Shown: piece by piece, positions 42,419 to 45,576 of the stretch
How the letters are laid out: every line of letters begins with the position of its first letter
How positions within the stretch are numbered: position 1 is the first letter of the stretch
Notes under the pieces: model-generated
The model's input: the letters and a program-made list of their open reading frames with translations, nothing else
The model's database searches: none
What the model was told of the DNA's origin: nothing
Made by a program: the position numbers and the translations under genes
DNA from: UBA1181 sp963654355
GTDB taxonomy: Bacteria; Bacteroidota; Bacteroidia; Bacteroidales; Paludibacteraceae
Length of the DNA: 45,576 nt
Direction: 5' to 3'
NCBI GenBank assembly: GCA_963654355.1
Contig: CAVKBM010000012.1
Coordinates: 1-45,576 of the forward strand

Positions 42419-43714
42419 TTATTTCGCAATAATCAAGAAGTAGTTCTTCTTTCCTTTTTGTACGAGGATGAAGTGGTCGTTCAACAACATGTCGGCACTT
42501 GTTACCATCTCGGTGTCCGTTACCTTTGTTTTATTGATGGAGATTCCGCCTCCTTGCACCAGTTTTCTATATTCTCCTTTTGAAGGAAGAACTTTTGCAT
42601 TGGCTGTCAACAAATCTGCTACTTTGATGCCGCTTTTGATTTCCTCTTTTGATACTTCAAACTGCGGAACTCCTTCAAATACTGACAACAAAGTATCGTC
42701 GTCTAATCTCTTGAGCGAATCTGATGTTGCATTTCCGAAGAGGATGTTTGATGCTTCAACTGCCGCTTCGTAGTCCTCAATTGAGTGAACCATCACGGTA
42801 ATCTCTTTTGCCAATCTCTTCTGCAATGGTCTTGCTCCTGGATTCTCTTTCTGCTCGGCGATCAGACTGTCGATCTCTTCTTTTGGAAGACTGGTGAAAA
42901 TCTTGATGTATCGTTCTGCATCTTCATCCGACACGTTGAGCCAGAATTGGTAGAATTTGTAAGGAGAGGTGTAACGCTTGTCCAACCATACGTTCCCTTG
43001 CTCCGTCTTTCCGAACTTCTTGCCGTCTGCTTTGGTGATAAGTGGGCAAGTCAGGGCGTAGGCCTCTGCTCCAGAAATTTTGCGAATCATTTCCGTTCCT
43101 GTCGTGATGTTTCCCCATTGATCTGCTCCTCCCAACTGAAGTTTGCAGTTTTTGTTTGTGTTGAGGTAAACATAGTCGTATCCTTGTAGCAACTGATATG
43201 AAAATTCTGTGAATGACATTCCGTCGGCTCCGTTCTCTCCTGTGAAGCGTCTCTTCACCGAGTCTTTCGACATCATGTAATTGACTGTGATGAGTTTTCC
43301 AATGTTTCTGATGAAATCAAGGAAGGTAAACTCTTTCATCCAGTCATAATTGTTGACTAATTCGGCAGCGTTGGGGGCATCGCTATTGAAATCAAGAAAT
43401 TTTTCTAATTGCTTCTTAATGCACTCTTGATTGTGGCGAAGTCGTGGCTCGTCAATCAACACACGCTCTTGCGATTTCCCTGAAGGGTCTCCAATCATTC
43501 CCGTAGCACCACCGATGAGCGCTATCGGCTTGTGTCCACTGCGCTGAAAATGGCGGAGCATCATCACACCAACAAGGTGTCCGATATGCAGCGAGTCTGC
43601 CGTCGGGTCAATGCCCAAATAGGCTGATGTCATCTCTTTCTGCAATTGCTCTTCAGTTCCCGGCGTCATGTCCTGGATCATGCCGCGCCATCTAAGTTCT
43701 TCTACAAAATTCAT
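42419..43714 (-). CDS. tyrS: Tyrosyl-tRNA synthetase
   Basis: 431 residues; charges tRNA-Tyr. The class I signatures are HIGH at 43-46 (SLHIGHLVGV) and a KMSKS-type motif, here KFGKT, at 233-237 (DGKKFGKTEQG), the usual TyrRS variant. YMMSKDSVKRR and GGADQWGNI are family-specific. An S4-like RNA-binding domain forms the last ~80 residues (VLPSKGEYRKLVQGGGISIN). The gene starts at ATG 43714 with a -7 box at 43768-43775. Confidence 0.96.
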   Translation of the reverse strand: MNFVEELRWRGMIQDMTPGTEEQLQKEMTSAYLGIDPTADSLHIGHLVGVMMLRHFQRSGHKPIALIGGATGMIGDPSGKSQERVLIDEPRLRHNQECIKKQLEKFLDFNSDAPNAAELVNNYDWMKEFTFLDFIRNIGKLITVNYMMSKDSVKRRFTGENGADGMSFTEFSYQLLQGYDYVYLNTNKNCKLQLGGADQWGNITTGTEMIRKISGAEAYALTCPLITKADGKKFGKTEQGNVWLDKRYTSPYKFYQFWLNVSDEDAERYIKIFTSLPKEEIDSLIAEQKENPGARPLQKRLAKEITVMVHSIEDYEAAVEASNILFGNATSDSLKRLDDDTLLSVFEGVPQFEVSKEEIKSGIKVADLLTANAKVLPSKGEYRKLVQGGGISINKTKVTDTEMVTSADMLLNDHFILVQKGKKNYFLIIAK

Positions 43715-43767
43715 CGAATTAATTGTACCTTATTTATATGTTTAGAATTACGAAATCTCTTTCTTTG

Positions 43768-43775
43768 CAAAGATA
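43768..43775 (-). promoter_or_regulatory. -7 box of tyrS
   Basis: Minus strand TATCTTTG followed by CAAAG, 54 bases upstream of the tyrS ATG, divergent from the efp promoter. Confidence 0.7.
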
Positions 43776-43837
43776 ATCAAACTTTCTATACTCATAATCT
43801 TTTAAAGTCGTTGCTTTTGAATTTTGCGGAAAAATGT

Positions 43838-43845
43838 TACTTTTG
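43838..43845 (+). promoter_or_regulatory. -7 box of efp
   Basis: TACTTTTG with a TTTG -33 element at 43816-43819 (18-base spacer), 65 bases before the efp ATG. One of the clearest complete promoters in the window. Confidence 0.75.
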
Positions 43846-43910
43846 TATTTCTGACGAGTATTCACTCCGATTCGTAGAATTTAAACTTAAACAATAAGCA
43901 AAGAAATCGT

Positions 43911-44474
43911 ATGATTAATGCACAAGACATTAAGAATGGAACTTGCATCCGTATGGACGGCAACCTCTATTTCTGCATCGAGTTCCTGCATGTAAAGCCA
44001 GGAAAAGGTAACACGTTTATGCGTACAAAGTTGAAAAACGTTGTCGACGGACGTGTGTTAGAGCGTCGTTTTAACATTGGTGAAAAGTTGGAAGACGTGA
44101 GAGTTGAACGCCGCGACCACCAATATGTTTACAAAGAGGGCGAGGACTATATGTTCATGAACACCGAGACTTACGAGCAATTTCCTATCGCTCACGATTT
44201 GATTACGGGTGTCGATTTCATGAAGGAAGGTGATGTCGTTGAAGTGGTTTTTGATGCTTCTACGGAAACCGTTCTTTTCGCCGAGATGCCGGTTAAAACA
44301 CAATTGAAGATTACTTACACGGAGCCAGGTATCAAGGGCGATACTGCTACTAATACTTTGAAGCCTGCTACCGTTGAGACAGGAGCCACTGTTCGTGTGC
44401 CTTTGTTCATAAACGATGGCGAGTCTATTGTTGTCGATACTCGCGACGGTTCTTACGTTGAAAGGGTAAAATAG
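43911..44474 (+). CDS. efp: Elongation factor P
   Basis: 187 residues, the standard length, with three beta-barrel domains. The tip loop of domain I is HVKPGKGNTFMRTKL, so the residue that contacts the peptidyl-transferase centre is K32. The usual lysine form rather than the arginine form is therefore present. EF-P relieves ribosome stalling at consecutive prolines. The C-terminal RDGSYVERVK is typical. A strong terminator follows at 44489-44517. Confidence 0.96.
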   Translation: MINAQDIKNGTCIRMDGNLYFCIEFLHVKPGKGNTFMRTKLKNVVDGRVLERRFNIGEKLEDVRVERRDHQYVYKEGEDYMFMNTETYEQFPIAHDLITGVDFMKEGDVVEVVFDASTETVLFAEMPVKTQLKITYTEPGIKGDTATNTLKPATVETGATVRVPLFINDGESIVVDTRDGSYVERVK

Positions 44475-44488
44475 TCTTTGAAATTAAA

Positions 44489-44517
44489 AACGGGAAGGCT
44501 TACTTTGTCTTCCCGTT
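44489..44517 (+). terminator. Terminator of efp
   Basis: 9-base arms (AACGGGAAG at 44489-44497, CTTCCCGTT at 44509-44517), an 11-base loop, then CTTTTTTTT. Confidence 0.9.
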
Positions 44518-44541
44518 CTTTTTTAATGCTGGCTTATTTAC

Positions 44542-45324
44542 ATGCGGTATTTTTTGAAGTATTTATCATATTTCTTTCACGCAAAACACAGAAGGGGTTT
44601 TGGCATTCATTCTCCGTTCGTTTTTTATTTGGTGACGATGGTGATAGAGGAGAAGTTGCCGTATTATCGTTTTGTTCAAATTGAAAACCTCCGCACACTG
44701 CTTATTAAGACGAAAAAGAAAATCAAAGAAAACAGGAATGGAATTGTGAATGAACGCAGAATTTCGGAATTTGTGCGCGAAAGCTCTCTCTCTCCATCGT
44801 ACGACCAACTGCTATTTCGTCTGGTCAATTTTTTCAAGCCTAAGAGTGTGGTTGAAATAGGAGATAGTATTGGAATTACGACCCTTTATTTGGCAACGCC
44901 TGATACTCGTCGTCCCACTTATACGATTGGTGAATCAAAGGATTTGGCAGACTTTGCTCATACAACATTTGGTAAAGTCGGTCTTCAAAATATAATACAG
45001 TTGACGGGTAGTGTTGAAGAAAAATTACCTGTTGTTCTATCAAAAGAAAGAAATGTGGATTTCGTGTATTTCGGAAGACAAGCGTCTGTTGAGGCTATAC
45101 AAAAAACATTGAATATATTGTCGTCGTCTTTTACTGGTAAAACAGTTCTTCTGATGTCTGATGTTTGGAAAGATGAACGAAAAAGACTTTGGGAGTCTAT
45201 AAAAAAACAAGCAGGGGGTAAGGTTAGCATAGATATGTTTCATTATGGGATTCTCATCTACAATGAGGATTTGCAATGCGAGAATTACAATTTGTTATAT
45301 TTCCCTCCGTTGTTTAAAAAATAG
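44542..45324 (+). CDS. Class I SAM-dependent methyltransferase-like protein
   Basis: 260 residues. The Rossmann-fold motif I is SVVEIGDSIGITTLYLATP around residues 99-117, followed by an O-methyltransferase-like order of strands (NIIQLTGSVEEKLP, VDFVYFG). The N-terminus (KHRRGFGIHSPFVFYLV) is the usual opening of a family common in Bacteroidota without a known substrate. FVYFGRQAS stands where a catalytic/metal-binding Asp is often found, so activity is not certain. It starts 25 bases after the efp terminator, with no obvious promoter of its own. Confidence 0.78.
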   Translation: MRYFLKYLSYFFHAKHRRGFGIHSPFVFYLVTMVIEEKLPYYRFVQIENLRTLLIKTKKKIKENRNGIVNERRISEFVRESSLSPSYDQLLFRLVNFFKPKSVVEIGDSIGITTLYLATPDTRRPTYTIGESKDLADFAHTTFGKVGLQNIIQLTGSVEEKLPVVLSKERNVDFVYFGRQASVEAIQKTLNILSSSFTGKTVLLMSDVWKDERKRLWESIKKQAGGKVSIDMFHYGILIYNEDLQCENYNLLYFPPLFKK

Positions 45325-45373
45325 CAAAGTGTGATATTCTGAAAGATTGGTGTAGATTTTTTCTTACAAAAAG

Positions 45374-45403
45374 TTGTCTTGAAAGAAAAAAAATATATTT
45401 TTG
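45374..45403 (+). promoter_or_regulatory. Complete promoter (-33 TTG, -7 TATTTTTG) of the DUF2795 gene
   Basis: TTG at 45374-45376, a 19-base spacer, then TATTTTTG at 45396-45403, 66 bases before the ATG at 45469. Confidence 0.75.
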
Positions 45404-45456
45404 CACACCTTGAATTTTTAACGTATTTTTAGAAAATAGTATTTACAAGATAAAAA

Positions 45457-45463
45457 GAGGAGG
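45457..45463 (+). promoter_or_regulatory. Strong Shine-Dalgarno of the DUF2795 gene
   Basis: GAGGAGG five bases before the ATG. Most genes in the window lack such a site, as is usual in Bacteroidota, so this gene stands out and fixes its start. Confidence 0.7.
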
Positions 45464-45468
45464 TAACA

Positions 45469-45576
45469 ATGTATTGGACTTTAGAGTTAGCTTCAAAATT
45501 GGAAGATGCGCCTTGGCCAGCGACTAAGGACGAATTGGTTGATTTCGCAGTACGTTCATGTGCTCCTATGGAGGTT
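45469..45576 (+). CDS. DUF2795 domain protein (5' part only)
   Basis: The first 36 codons before the window edge. MYWTLELASKLEDAPWPATK followed by DELVDFAVR matches the short DUF2795 proteins of Bacteroidota, usually ~70-75 residues with a WPATKDEL segment. The function is unknown. It has the clearest promoter and ribosome binding site in the window, suggesting high expression. Confidence 0.8.
   Translation, partial: MYWTLELASKLEDAPWPATKDELVDFAVRSCAPMEV

Overview
The window reads as chromosome of a Bacteroidota species, most likely order Bacteroidales. At least a dozen promoters carry the phylum's -7 box (TAnnTTTG, mostly TATCTTTG or TACCTTTG). Encoded tRNAs lack CCA. Lipoproteins, TonB-dependent receptors, START-like, VanZ, DUF2795 and TGS-type nucleoside kinase proteins are of Bacteroidales type. 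No genus can be assigned from the sequence alone. Several apparent start codons were TTG or GTG with a better ATG a few codons inside, and starts were chosen accordingly.

Layout. 1-3536 (-): a large modular secreted or surface protein with four copies of a ~330-350 residue module, running off the left edge. 3653-9410 (-): nucleoside kinase, a small lipoprotein, and a 1129-residue Dna2-like protein with a PD-(D/E)XK nuclease fused to an SF1 helicase. 9511-13062 (+): trkH, map, a zinc-ribbon membrane protein and an EamA transporter. 13144-14835 (-): sufS-sufE. 14908-20324 (-): two paralogous TonB-dependent receptors flanking a lipoprotein. A tRNA-Cys lies just upstream, and a terminator-like hairpin separates it from the second receptor. 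20587-26234 (-): an export operon, marR-tolC-hlyD and two ABC-2 permeases, with no ATPase gene in it; the marR promoter is packed with GTTGTT/AACAAC motifs. 26494-34207 (-): two lipoproteins, DJ-1, tonB-exbD-exbB, ribBA, lptF/G-type permease and a START-like protein. 34368-37549: GT4 glycosyltransferase (+), trpS (-) and two tandem VanZ proteins (+). 37634-40399 (-): MetH that stops at the linker before the reactivation domain. 40532-42348 (-): tRNA-Gly, a 49-codon ATPase remnant, tRNA-Gln, and a decayed cytosine methyltransferase/restriction locus. 42419-45576: tyrS (-), efp, a methyltransferase-like protein and the start of a DUF2795 protein (+).

Functional picture. Most genes are housekeeping: translation (map, trpS, tyrS, efp, tRNAs), cofactors (ribBA, suf, metH) and envelope (lptF/G, TolC, TonB). 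The window encodes both outer-membrane TonB-dependent receptors and an ExbB-ExbD-TonB motor that could energise them. The least ordinary parts are the four-module surface protein, the Dna2-like fusion, the ATPase-less ABC-2 export operon with its operator array, the tRNA-Cys/receptor junction, and the eroded restriction-modification patch beside tRNA genes. I did not find a clearly unprecedented multi-gene system.
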